The notes below the pieces were generated by a model. It saw nothing but the letters and a program-made list of their open reading frames with translations. It was not told the DNA's origin and made no database searches. From positions 20,370-84,369 of the forward strand of contig NZ_CABVQC010000039.1 of assembly GCF_902499175.1 (NCBI RefSeq): a DNA stretch of 64,000 bases, read 5' to 3'. This DNA comes from Burkholderia aenigmatica (GTDB lineage: Bacteria > Pseudomonadota > Gammaproteobacteria > Burkholderiales > Burkholderiaceae). Below, one piece after another: positions 25,314 to 33,795 of the stretch (within the stretch, counting starts at the first letter, position 1; every line of letters begins with the position of its first letter). Made by a program: the position numbers and the translations under genes.

Positions 25314-26525
25314 ATGCATTCCTACAAATTGACCAAGCACGCCAGCACGCGACTCGCGGGGACCGCCATTGCCGCCAGCCTGACCGCCTTCGCGCCGGGC
25401 GGCGCGCACGCACAGAGCAGCGTGACGCTGTACGGCCTGATCGATACGTCGATCACCTACGCGACGAACCAGCGCTCGCACGGCGCCGGATCGCCGGGCA
25501 GCGGCACCGTCGCGATGACGAGCGGTGCGCTTAACGCGTCGCGCTGGGGGCTGCGCGGCCGCGAGGATCTCGGCGGCGGGACGGCCGCGGTCTTCACGCT
25601 CGAGAACGGTTTCTCGGGCACCACCGGCGCGCTGTCGCAGAAAGGCGTCGACATGTTCGGCCGCCAGGCTTGGATCGGCCTGAGTTCGAAGACGGCCGGC
25701 ACGCTCACGTTCGGCCGCCAGTACGACCTGATCCTCGATTTCGTGACGCCGCTCGGCGCGTCCGGCCCCGGCTGGGGCGGCAACCTGGCAGTTCATCCGT
25801 ACGACAACGACGATTCGAACCGCAACCTTCGCATCAATCACGCGGTGAAGTACACGAGCCCGACGTACCGGGGGCTGACGTTCGGTGCGATGTACGGGTT
25901 CTCGAACACGGCCGGCCAGTTCGCCAACAACGCGGCCTGGAGCGCGGGGGTGTCGTATGCGAACGGGCCGCTGAAGCTCGGCGCCGGCTACCTGAAAATC
26001 AGCCGCGACCGCAATGCGCCGAACCCGAATGGCGCACTCAGCACAGTCGACGGCTCGGCGACGATCACGGGTGGCAACCAGCAGATCTGGGCCGCCGCCG
26101 GCCGTTATGCGTTCGGGCCGCATTCGGTCGGCGCCGCGTGGTCGCATTCGACCACCGATGGCGTGACGGGTGTCCTCCAGGGCGGCGGCATCGCACCGCT
26201 GAAGGGTGAATCGCTGGTGTTCGACAACTTCACGGTCGACGGACATTTCTTCGTCACGCGTGCGTTGAGCCTCTCGGCCGCGTACACGTACACGATGGGC
26301 CGCTTCGACACGCGCACCGGCCAGACGCGCCCGAAATGGAACCAGGTCGTCGCGCAAGCCGACTATGCGCTGTCGAAGCGCACGGATGCGTATCTCGAAG
26401 GCGTCTACCAGAGCGTGAGCGGCGGCAACGGCAATCCCGCATTCAACGCGACCGTCTGGACGCTGACGCCGTCGGCGAACAGCAACCAGGTCGTCGTCGC
26501 ACTGGGGCTGCGGCACAAGTTCTGA
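25314..26525 (+). CDS. Gram-negative trimeric porin (OmpC-like)
   Basis: 403-aa outer-membrane porin of the beta-proteobacterial Porin_4 type. ATG 25314 gives a proper signal peptide (MHSYKLTKHASTRLAGTAIA, cleavage after GGAHA at residue 33) followed by the typical QSSVTLYGLIDTSITY first strand. Alternating beta-strands continue to the canonical C-terminal VALGLRHKF with terminal Phe, the BAM recognition signal. The conserved AFVGL-type motif is present as QAWIGLSSKTAGTLTFGRQY. It should form a diffusion channel for small hydrophilic solutes. It is transcribed alone, with ~250 bases upstream free of genes and an intrinsic terminator downstream. Confidence 0.95.
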   Translation: MHSYKLTKHASTRLAGTAIAASLTAFAPGGAHAQSSVTLYGLIDTSITYATNQRSHGAGSPGSGTVAMTSGALNASRWGLRGREDLGGGTAAVFTLENGFSGTTGALSQKGVDMFGRQAWIGLSSKTAGTLTFGRQYDLILDFVTPLGASGPGWGGNLAVHPYDNDDSNRNLRINHAVKYTSPTYRGLTFGAMYGFSNTAGQFANNAAWSAGVSYANGPLKLGAGYLKISRDRNAPNPNGALSTVDGSATITGGNQQIWAAAGRYAFGPHSVGAAWSHSTTDGVTGVLQGGGIAPLKGESLVFDNFTVDGHFFVTRALSLSAAYTYTMGRFDTRTGQTRPKWNQVVAQADYALSKRTDAYLEGVYQSVSGGNGNPAFNATVWTLTPSANSNQVVVALGLRHKF

Positions 26526-26607
26526 CGACGCGGCGCGGCGCAACGCCGCTACGCCAACCGCGTAAGGCATGCGTTCCGGCACTGCCCGATCGTCATGCCC
26601 CTGAGCC

Positions 26608-26638
26608 GAAAAGGCCGCGCCCGTGCGCGGCCTTTTCG
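26608..26638 (+). terminator. Rho-independent terminator of the porin gene
   Basis: A perfect 12-bp inverted repeat, AAAAGGCCGCGC (26609-26620) and GCGCGGCCTTTT (26625-26636), with a 4-base loop. A-run and T-run flank the GC-rich core, so it could terminate in both directions. It lies 83 bases after the porin stop. The 280 bases from here to the Pal-like gene hold no gene and presumably its promoter. Confidence 0.85.
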
Positions 26639-26921
26639 CTGTGGCATCGCCCCGCACGAAGGCAAGAATGCCGCCCGGTCTGTCGCGTCGGCGCAAAAAA
26701 ATGCGGAGAAACTGGTCACGCTGTGACATTTTTCCTAATCTGTTTGCAGCGGCGCCGAGATTTGGCGTTCCGGTCGCGACACTCTTTCATATGGCGCACC
26801 ACCGGCTTACGAACACGATTCACGTCGTGGGTGCCGGACCTTTCGCGCTGTCGAGGCCGGATACGGACGTGCCGATCGCACGCCCCACGCGTTCAACGCA
26901 GTCAACCGCAGGAGACGAACG

Positions 26922-27413
26922 ATGAGCAAAACGAACCGAATTGCGGTCCTGGCAACCGTCGTACTGCTGGCCGGTTGCCACCACGCGGCCAAGACGCCCG
27001 AGAATGCCGGCATGGCGCCGACGCCCTCGAGCGAAGCCGTCGCAACGGTGACGGCCGACGAGCTCAATAATCCGAACAGCCCGCTCGCGAAGCGCAGCAT
27101 CTACTTCGATTTCGACCAGTACTCCGTCAAGCCCGAATACCAGTCGCTGCTGCAGGCGCATGCCGACTACCTGCGCAGCCATCCGGCGCGGCACGTGCTG
27201 ATCCAGGGCAACACTGACGAACGCGGCACGTCCGAATACAACCTCGCGCTCGGCCAACGCCGGTCGCAGGCCGTGATGAGCGGGCTCGAAACGCTCGGCG
27301 TGCCGGCCACGCAACTCGAGGCGGTCAGCCTCGGCAAGGAAAAGCCGGTCGCGCTCGGCCACGACGAGGATTCCTGGGCACAGAACCGCCGCGCCGATCT
27401 CGTCTATCGTTGA
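26922..27413 (+). CDS. OmpA-domain lipoprotein, Pal-like (stand-alone)
   Basis: 163-aa lipoprotein. Signal peptide with lipobox LLAGC (Cys19). After a short linker comes an OmpA-like peptidoglycan-binding domain: SIYFDFDQYSVKPEYQ (~58-73), VLIQGNTDERGTSEYNLALG (~93-112, with the diaminopimelate-contacting D-E-R) and the closing QNRRADLVYR. The length and motifs are those of Pal, but tolB, ybgF or other tol genes are not adjacent, so it is a second Pal-like protein rather than the tol-operon copy. A GCAGGAG ribosome-binding sequence precedes the ATG. Role: anchoring the outer membrane to peptidoglycan. Confidence 0.9.
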   Translation: MSKTNRIAVLATVVLLAGCHHAAKTPENAGMAPTPSSEAVATVTADELNNPNSPLAKRSIYFDFDQYSVKPEYQSLLQAHADYLRSHPARHVLIQGNTDERGTSEYNLALGQRRSQAVMSGLETLGVPATQLEAVSLGKEKPVALGHDEDSWAQNRRADLVYR

Positions 27414-27527
27414 TCGCGGGCCACCGCGACAGTGGCACCCGCTTCACGAACAGCATGGCAGCCCGCAGGCCGCAGAAGCGGCCGCGCGGCGCATGCACGC
27501 CATCGACGATGCCGCGGTGCTTCTCGT

Positions 27528-27992
27528 TCAATGCCGGCGTTCGAGCCGGCGATGCAGCCAGTGCGACATCACGGCCGATGCCACGATCGCATTGAGCGTG
27601 GCGGCCGCTGTGAAGGTGTCGAACTTGTCGGTCTTCGCCAGGCCATTCACGATTTCGACGAAGCCGAGCGCCGCGCCAGCACCGACGACCATCCCCAGCA
27701 GCACGAACCAGCGCCGCTGGATTCGCGTGCCGATCGCGCCCATGATGCCGCCCGCCACGGCTGCCGGCAGGAAAAAGCCAAGCAGGAACGATCCGAAGAA
27801 GATGATCGGCACCATGCCGGCGCTGACATTCAGTCGCTCCCACGACGGGCCGTCGAGCAACGACCACATGATCAGCGTCACCGCCGGCCAGACGAGCGAT
27901 GTGACCAGCGGGCCGCCGACGGCAAATGACACGCAGCCGAGCACGACGGAATGGGACGGACGCGACGTCGGACGCTCAACGGTGGCACTCAT
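27528..27992 (-). CDS. Small integral membrane protein, unknown function
   Basis: 154-aa protein starting at ATG 27992 (MSATVERPTSRP). Four hydrophobic stretches are visible: VVLGCVSFAVGGPLVTSLVW, MVPIIFFGSFLLGFFLPAAV, RRWFVLLGMVVGAGAALGFV and TAAATLNAIVASAVMSHWL. This indicates a polytopic inner-membrane protein with a short basic C-terminus (HRRLERRH). No family recognised. It converges with the Pal-like gene across a 114-base gap and stands alone on its strand. Confidence 0.7.
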   Translation of the reverse strand: MSATVERPTSRPSHSVVLGCVSFAVGGPLVTSLVWPAVTLIMWSLLDGPSWERLNVSAGMVPIIFFGSFLLGFFLPAAVAGGIMGAIGTRIQRRWFVLLGMVVGAGAALGFVEIVNGLAKTDKFDTFTAAATLNAIVASAVMSHWLHRRLERRH

Positions 27993-28201
27993 GTTTTTGT
28001 AGTCGGAATCGGAATGGCGGCGTGCCGCAGTGTACCAAGGCGCCGCGCGACGGCTCCGATCCGGCCCCTTCGCGTTCGACGATCCACAAAAAGCATGGAA
28101 TAAACGGCCCGCCCGAAACGTTTCGTGTTTCGTCAGCGCGCAGACGTGCGGTTCACGCGAACCGGCCTTTCCCGCGGACTGCGCGTGGCAAGGAGGCGGA
28201 C

Positions 28202-28381
28202 ATGAAATCGGCAACGTTGGCCGCGGCGCTGATCGCCGCGCTGGTGCTCGTCCTGTCGGCGGGATGCATGTCGTCGGGGAGTGGCCCTGCGCAGGGACCG
28301 GGCATGAGCCGGTATGGCGGTGGCGGCGCGGGAGGCAGCGGAGGGGGTGGCGGAGGTGGCGGAGGTGGCGGCGGCTACTGA
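28202..28381 (+). CDS. Small glycine-rich lipoprotein
   Basis: 59-aa secreted lipoprotein, too small for most gene finders. A strong AAGGAGG lies five bases before ATG 28202. The signal peptide MKSATLAAALIAALVLVLSA ends in a lipobox (LSAGC, Cys22), and a mature part of under 40 residues ends in a run of more than a dozen glycines and a final Tyr. The SD, lipobox and base composition make it a real gene. Poly-Gly tails of this kind occur on small Burkholderia lipoproteins of unknown function. Confidence 0.7.
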   Translation: MKSATLAAALIAALVLVLSAGCMSSGSGPAQGPGMSRYGGGGAGGSGGGGGGGGGGGGY

Positions 28382-28470
28382 AGAACCGCCGCAAGAAATC
28401 GGGCGACGCGTCGCGCGCGAGCACCGGAAACCGGCTGAATCGCGCGCGACGCCCTGCCCGGCGGCACGAC

Positions 28471-29730
28471 TTAACGCATGGCCTTCACGTCGGCCGGCGT
28501 GACGCTCGCGGGCTGGCCGCCCCACGTCGCACGCAGGTAGTTCGCGAGCTGCGCGAGTTCGTCGTCGCTCAGCGTGTGCGCGAAACCGGGCATCGGCTGC
28601 AGGTTCTCGAACCCGGCAAACTTCTGCTCGCCGATGCCGTCGAGCATCGCGACCAGCAGGTTGCGGGAATCGCCCTGGCGCACCGTCGAATTGCCGTTCA
28701 TCGGCACCGCCACGTGCGGCTTGCCTTCGCCGTTGAAGCCGTGACAGCCCGCGCAGACCGCGAGATACACCGAGCGGCCGGCGGCGAGTTGCGCGGCGTC
28801 GGCCGACACCGGCTTCACCGGTTGCGGCGCGGGCGGCGTATCGCCCAGCAGGTACACGGACAGCGCGCGCAGGTCGTCCTTCGCCATGTACTGCGTGCTC
28901 AGGTGCACGACCGGATACATCTCGCCGAATGCCGACCCTTGCGGTGCGATGCCGACGCCGAAGAACGTCTGCAGGTCGGCACCCGTCCAGCCGCGCGCGG
29001 CCAGGCCGGCCGGCGTGATGTCAGGCGCCGCCACACGGCCGAGCGCCGCGCCCGTGAACGGCTTCGCGCTGTCGAGCTGGCCCGTGAACGCGCGCGGCGT
29101 ATGGCATTCCGCGCAGTGGCCGAGCGCGCCCGCCAGATAGCGGCCGCGCTGCCAGTCGGCGGACTGGCCGGTCGATGCATCGGGCAGGCTGTCCTTCAGG
29201 AACACCATGTCCCAGAAGACCATCCCGAAACGCAGGTTGTACGGGAACTTCAGCTCGTGTTCGCGGTTTTCCTGCGCGACCGGCTTGACGGTCTTCAGGT
29301 ACGCGTACATCGCGTCGGAATCGGCGCGCGTGAGCTGCCGGTACGACGTATACGGCATCGACGGATAGAGGCGCTTGCCCGGCGCCTTGCCGTCGTGCAG
29401 CGCGGCGTAGAAGTCGTCCGCGCTCCAGCTGCCGATCCCGTGATCCTTGTCGGGCGTGATGTTCGAGCCGTAGAACGTGCCGAACGGCGATTCGAGCGGC
29501 GCGCCGCTGGCGAACGGCGCGCCGTCCTTGGCGGTGTGGCACGCCGCGCAGTCGGCGGCCTTGACGAGATAGCGGCCGCGCGCGACCTGGTCGGCGCCGG
29601 GCGCGCCGGAAGCGGCGTTCGAGGCCGGCGCGTCGCGGCCGCCACACGCAGCGAGCAGCAGCGCGCAGGCCGCGGCGAGTGCGGGCAGGCCCGCAGCCCG
29701 CGCGACACGGTGAGCGTAGGTGCGTTTCAT
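28471..29730 (-). CDS. Tri-haem cytochrome c lipoprotein, electron-acceptor subunit of a molybdopterin dehydrogenase
   Basis: 419-aa periplasmic protein with three CxxCH haem sites: C61AACH65, C206AECH210 and C326AGCH330. The signal peptide ends in a lipobox-like LLLAAC (Cys29), so it is probably lipid-anchored. Three-domain architecture and length fit the cytochrome subunits of membrane-bound alcohol/aldehyde dehydrogenases of acetic acid bacteria. It is the third gene of an operon with a 2Fe-2S subunit (start overlaps its stop, ATGA at 29727-29730) and a Tat-exported molybdopterin subunit. Electrons from the substrate should pass Moco, 2Fe-2S, then haem c, to quinone or an oxidase. Confidence 0.92.
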   Translation of the reverse strand: MKRTYAHRVARAAGLPALAAACALLLAACGGRDAPASNAASGAPGADQVARGRYLVKAADCAACHTAKDGAPFASGAPLESPFGTFYGSNITPDKDHGIGSWSADDFYAALHDGKAPGKRLYPSMPYTSYRQLTRADSDAMYAYLKTVKPVAQENREHELKFPYNLRFGMVFWDMVFLKDSLPDASTGQSADWQRGRYLAGALGHCAECHTPRAFTGQLDSAKPFTGAALGRVAAPDITPAGLAARGWTGADLQTFFGVGIAPQGSAFGEMYPVVHLSTQYMAKDDLRALSVYLLGDTPPAPQPVKPVSADAAQLAAGRSVYLAVCAGCHGFNGEGKPHVAVPMNGNSTVRQGDSRNLLVAMLDGIGEQKFAGFENLQPMPGFAHTLSDDELAQLANYLRATWGGQPASVTPADVKAMR

Positions 29731-30428
29731 GCGGCGTCCTTCACGAGTCCCGGCGTCGTCAGCACCACGTCCTTGACGGCTTCGTAGTAGCGGACATAGC
29801 CCGTGCAGCGGCAGATGTGCGCGTCGAGCGATTCGGTGATCGTGCGTTCGACGTCGGCCTTCGCGATCGGCTCGCGCTTCAGGCGTTCGATCAGCACGGT
29901 CGCCGCGTTGACGAAGCCCGGCGTGCAGTAGCCGCACTGGAAGCTGAAGTGCTCGAGGAACTTCTGCTGGATCGGCGACAGTTCGACCACTTCGCCGGCT
30001 TCGTTGCGCTTCGCGTGGCCTTCGATCGTGCGGATCGAGCGGCCGTGGAAGAAGTGCGCGCCGGTAATGCACGTGCGCATTTCCTCGCTCGTGCCGTCCG
30101 GCTTGTCGACGATCACGACGCACGCGTGGCAGATCCCCTGCCCGCAGCCAAGCCGCGAACCGGTGAGGCCCGCGTACTCGTGCAGGAACTCGATCATCAT
30201 CAGCCCTTCCGGCACCTGCATCGGGCCGACGGACTTGCCGTTGATGTTGATCGACAGCGGTTTCGACTGGAACCGGACGAGCGGACGCTCGACGGCAGCC
30301 GGTGCAGATGCCGCAGCCGGCACTGCCGGGGCCGAGGCCGGTGCGGCCGAAGCCGCGCTCGGCGCGGAAGCGCCGGTCGCAGCGGCGCTGGCGCTCGCGG
30401 CCGAAGCCGCGGTTTGGGCGGTCGTCAT
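29727..30428 (-). CDS. (2Fe-2S) subunit of a xanthine dehydrogenase-family oxidoreductase
   Basis: 233-aa small subunit with two iron-sulphur clusters: a plant-type N-terminal ferredoxin domain (C95, C100, C103, C120) and the helical second domain (C165-GY-C168 and C206-R-C208). This is the CoxS/IorA/NicA-like fold. Unusually, the first ~47 residues are an Ala/Ser/Pro-only extension before the ferredoxin domain starts (ERPLVRFQSKPLSININGKS). It has no Tat motif of its own, so it should be exported by hitch-hiking with the large subunit. Its start and stop overlap the neighbouring genes by ATGA, indicating translational coupling. Confidence 0.92.
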   Translation of the reverse strand: MTTAQTAASAASASAAATGASAPSAASAAPASAPAVPAAASAPAAVERPLVRFQSKPLSININGKSVGPMQVPEGLMMIEFLHEYAGLTGSRLGCGQGICHACVVIVDKPDGTSEEMRTCITGAHFFHGRSIRTIEGHAKRNEAGEVVELSPIQQKFLEHFSFQCGYCTPGFVNAATVLIERLKREPIAKADVERTITESLDAHICRCTGYVRYYEAVKDVVLTTPGLVKDAA

Positions 30429-33301
30429 GCGAGCACCTCCTGAATCTTTTGCGGGGTCACCGGCAGGTCGGTGAAACGATGGCCGATCGCGTGCGCGATG
30501 CCGTTCACGATCGCGCCGACGACGGGGATCATCACCACTTCGGCGACGCCCTTCGGCGGATCGGTCTCGGACAGCGGCGGCAGCACGTCGCCCGTCTGCG
30601 TCCACACGGCGACGTCGGACGCGCGCGGTAGCTGGTAACGGTTGAAGTTCCACGTACCGTTGCCGGGGCCGTCTTCATACAGCGGCAGGTACTCGTGCAG
30701 CGCGTGGCCGATCCCCATCGCGAGACCCCCCTGCAACTGGCCGGACACGAGCTGCGGCGAAATCTGGTTGCCGCATTCCATGACCGAGTGATGCGTGAGC
30801 AGCTCGACCTTGCCGGTCGCTTCGTGCACGGCCAGCTCGACGAGCGTGCCGACTGCCGTGTAGTACGTGACAGCCGCGTTGTTGCGGCTCGTCGGCGGGA
30901 TGAACACGCGCTTGCGGTCCAGCACGCGATAGCCGTTCGCGGTCGGCGCCAGCGTGCCGCGCATCGCAGTCGCGCCGGCCGGCGCGGCGGTGCCGGGCAC
31001 CGGGCCGTTGTCGCCCGTCTTCGGCGCGCCGACGCGCAGCGACAGCCCGTCGATCGGCAAGCGCTCGACCGTGCCGCCGACTTCGAACTCGGCGTCGGTC
31101 CACTGCCAGCGGTTGAACACGTGCACGACGGCGCCGGTCGGCAGGCCGAGCGCATATGCCTGCTTCGCGAGCTGTTCGAAGCTCAACGGCTCGAGTCCGT
31201 CGGCGGTCAGCTTGCCGTCGACCCAGCGCGCGTCTTCGATGCGGATCGTGTACGGCGCGGCCTGGCCGCCGCCGAGGCCGCGCGTCCAGATCGACATCGC
31301 CGCCGGCCACAGGCCGTAGCGGAACACCGCGCGCGCGGCTTCGCGCGTGCTGTGCGTAAAGTAGTACGCGGAGTTCGTCGCGCTCGACGGCGACGCATAG
31401 CTCGGCGACCAGCGCGGGTTCGCGCTCAGGCGATCCTGGTCGGCCTGCGACATGATGTACGGATCGCCGCTGGTCTCGACCGGCAGGTCCGGCCATTCGG
31501 TCACGGCCACGCGCACTTCGGTTGCCGGACGACCCAGCCATTTCGCAACCGCGACGGCCTGCGACGTCGACATCCCGGTGCCGATCTCGGCTGCCGTGTG
31601 CTGCAGCGACACCTTGCCGTTCTCGTCGAATTCGACCTTCGCGAACGACGCTTCCGCGCCCGTGCCGAAGTCCTTCTGCACGCATGCGAAGCCGACGCCG
31701 TAGCGCTTGCCCGGATTCGCGGCCTCGTATTCAGCCTTGCGCGCGACGCGACGCGTCCACAGCGGATGCTGCTTCGAGCGCTCGAGCACCTCGTCGACGC
31801 GCAGCGCGCCGGCGGGAATCGCCCCCTGCGTGTTCTTCATCCCCGAACGCAGCGCGTTGCGCAGGCGGAAATCGATCGGGTCGATGTTCAGTTGCGCGGC
31901 GATCTCGTCGACCGCCATCTCGGTCGCGGCCATGCTCTGCAGCGTGCCGTAGCCGCGCGCGGAGCCGGCATCGATCGCGCGCGACGCGATCGCCACCGCG
32001 GCCAGGTCGCTCTTCGGGAAGTAGTAGATCGATTGCGCGGCCGTTGCGCCGACCATTGCGACCGAAGGCGAGAAGTTCGAGCGCCCGCCGCCGTTCGCCT
32101 CGAAGTCGCCCTTGAACGACTGCAGCAGGCCCGTGTTGCGGTCCACCGCGATCCGGTAGTGCATCTTGAACGCGTGACGCTTCAGCGACGTCTGGAACTG
32201 CTCGTAGCGGTCGTTCGCGAAACGCACCGGGCGGCCGTCCGCGTACAGCGCGCAGACGAGGCCGTAGAACGGCACGTTGAAGTGATCCTTGGAGCCGTAG
32301 CCGACCGTGTAGCACGGATGCACGAACAGCTTCTTCACCGGCATGCGGCACTTCGCGACCATCTCGGCCGCGTGCTCCGCCACTTCCAGCGGCGACTGGG
32401 TCGGCACGACGAGGTGCAGCGACTGCGTCGTGGTGTCGTACCAGCAGTTCGCGTTGTCCGGTTCGAGCGCGGACGTGTCGACCGACTGCGTGTTGTACTC
32501 GCGGTCGAACACGAGCCAGTCGGCCGACGGATGGTCGAGCTCGCTGGCGATCTGCCCGGCCAGGAACATGCCCTGCTCGTCGAGCTTGCCGTGCTCCTTG
32601 CCGTCCGGCCACACCGGCAGGTGCTTGCGCATCATGCTCGGAAAGATCGGTGCGTCCTTCAGGCTCGAATAGACGTCGTCGTCGTAGGCCGCCTTGCCAC
32701 CCACCCGCACATAGCGGAAGGTGCCCCACGGGTCGCGCTCGAGCGGACCCGTGACCGCGCCGTAGCGGATCACGTCGTCGCGGAACTTGAGCGCGTTCTT
32801 CGCGAAGCGGAAGCGCGCGAAGTCGTGGTAGATGAGGATCGCGACCGCATGGCCGAGATACGCGGGCGTCTTGCCGGCCGGCAACAACATGTCGTCGCCG
32901 TAGAACGCCGGGAACGCGACGCCGTCGCGCGCGAGATCGTCGGCCGTGACCACGCGGTCCGGCTTCAGGTCGTCGCCGAGCAACGAAAGGTCGAAGCCTT
33001 CGTAGGTGCGGTCGGCCTGCGTGACGCGCAGGATCAGCGCATGCGACTGCTGCTGCGGCCAGTGCGGCATGTCGGCTGCGCGCACGTCACGGGCGAACAC
33101 TTTCGAGCCCGTGACCTTCGCGATGCCGTCGATGCGGAATTGGGGGATGCCGGTGACGCTATCCCATTTGACGGGGGTGAGGAGTTTTTCTTCGAAGAGC
33201 GCCGCGAACGCGCGGCTGCCCAGGGGCGCGACATACACTGCGACGCCCGCCAGCACGCTGGCTTTCAGAAAACCCCGCCGTGACAGGCCGTGGTTTTTCA
33301 T
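30425..33301 (-). CDS. Tat-exported molybdopterin-binding subunit, xanthine dehydrogenase/aldehyde dehydrogenase family
   Basis: 958-aa catalytic subunit. ATG 33301 follows GGAGG and begins a twin-arginine signal (SRRGFLKASVLAGVAVYVAP), so the enzyme works in the periplasm. Family landmarks: SARGYGTLQSMAATEMAVDE, the N-P-G-x-R-Y-G region and the C-terminal GVAE with the presumed catalytic Glu921, followed by VVGAIVNGIAHAIG. It resembles IorB of isoquinoline 1-oxidoreductase and the large subunits of periplasmic aldehyde dehydrogenases; the substrate (aldehyde or N-heterocycle) cannot be chosen. It is first of three overlapping genes with the 2Fe-2S and cytochrome c subunits. Divergent from a GGDEF gene across a 494-base region containing a palindrome. 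Confidence 0.92.
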   Translation of the reverse strand: MKNHGLSRRGFLKASVLAGVAVYVAPLGSRAFAALFEEKLLTPVKWDSVTGIPQFRIDGIAKVTGSKVFARDVRAADMPHWPQQQSHALILRVTQADRTYEGFDLSLLGDDLKPDRVVTADDLARDGVAFPAFYGDDMLLPAGKTPAYLGHAVAILIYHDFARFRFAKNALKFRDDVIRYGAVTGPLERDPWGTFRYVRVGGKAAYDDDVYSSLKDAPIFPSMMRKHLPVWPDGKEHGKLDEQGMFLAGQIASELDHPSADWLVFDREYNTQSVDTSALEPDNANCWYDTTTQSLHLVVPTQSPLEVAEHAAEMVAKCRMPVKKLFVHPCYTVGYGSKDHFNVPFYGLVCALYADGRPVRFANDRYEQFQTSLKRHAFKMHYRIAVDRNTGLLQSFKGDFEANGGGRSNFSPSVAMVGATAAQSIYYFPKSDLAAVAIASRAIDAGSARGYGTLQSMAATEMAVDEIAAQLNIDPIDFRLRNALRSGMKNTQGAIPAGALRVDEVLERSKQHPLWTRRVARKAEYEAANPGKRYGVGFACVQKDFGTGAEASFAKVEFDENGKVSLQHTAAEIGTGMSTSQAVAVAKWLGRPATEVRVAVTEWPDLPVETSGDPYIMSQADQDRLSANPRWSPSYASPSSATNSAYYFTHSTREAARAVFRYGLWPAAMSIWTRGLGGGQAAPYTIRIEDARWVDGKLTADGLEPLSFEQLAKQAYALGLPTGAVVHVFNRWQWTDAEFEVGGTVERLPIDGLSLRVGAPKTGDNGPVPGTAAPAGATAMRGTLAPTANGYRVLDRKRVFIPPTSRNNAAVTYYTAVGTLVELAVHEATGKVELLTHHSVMECGNQISPQLVSGQLQGGLAMGIGHALHEYLPLYEDGPGNGTWNFNRYQLPRASDVAVWTQTGDVLPPLSETDPPKGVAEVVMIPVVGAIVNGIAHAIGHRFTDLPVTPQKIQEVLA

Positions 33302-33795
33302 TGGGGGGAACCTCCTGATGCGGCTCGGACGGCGATCGGGTGTCGCGACGTTCGGAGCGGCGCGCATTCTGGCATTGTTTTAGATATATCGCCTATAGTA
33401 TTTCTCGCATGAAATACTTATCGAATTTCTTATAACGGTATTCAGCCGGGCTGCGGCAGCCGGTCGCGGGTGGCAATTCGTCCCCGTCGCGTGATCGTTT
33501 GCAGCGGTTTCGATCGGATCGACCGCATCCGGCGGACCCGCGCCGCCTGCAAGGCAACCGGTCTCCCGTCGGTCGCCGAACCGCATTCCGTTCGCAACGA
33601 TGCTGCCGTGACGTAGGTGAATGCGCAAGACTTTCGCGGGCGTGGTTTACGACTAGTGGCCGGCGCAGCGCCCGATGCGGCCCATGTTTCATGGTAATGT
33701 CGTGCGCATCCGGCCTGGCCGGGCTTCCGCCATGTGCCGTGCGGGCGCCGCCAGCCATCGCGACATCACGCGACATCGTGTCGAGGTTAAAAACC
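33302..33795. other. Divergent intergenic region between dehydrogenase operon and GGDEF gene
   Basis: 494 bases with no supportable gene. The part next to the dehydrogenase (about 33375-33440) is unusually AT-rich for this genome and contains a perfect palindrome (33397-33418). The remainder up to the GGDEF gene is GC-rich and I see no clear promoter in it. An in-frame GGDEF start as early as 33499 is possible but would lack a ribosome-binding site. Confidence 0.6.
33397..33418. promoter_or_regulatory. Palindromic operator candidate upstream of the dehydrogenase operon
   Basis: Perfect inverted repeat AGTATTTC (33397-33404) and GAAATACT (33411-33418) with a six-base centre. It sits in the AT-rich patch 96-117 bases upstream of the molybdopterin subunit start, a normal operator distance, with TATAGT (33394-33399) beside it as a possible promoter element. 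No regulator gene is adjacent, so the binding protein is unknown. Confidence 0.5.

Noticed and set aside
30695..33283. 862-codon plus-strand frame opposite the molybdopterin subunit
   Set aside because: Arg/His-rich shadow with no domain; the opposite strand encodes a recognisable Tat-exported enzyme.
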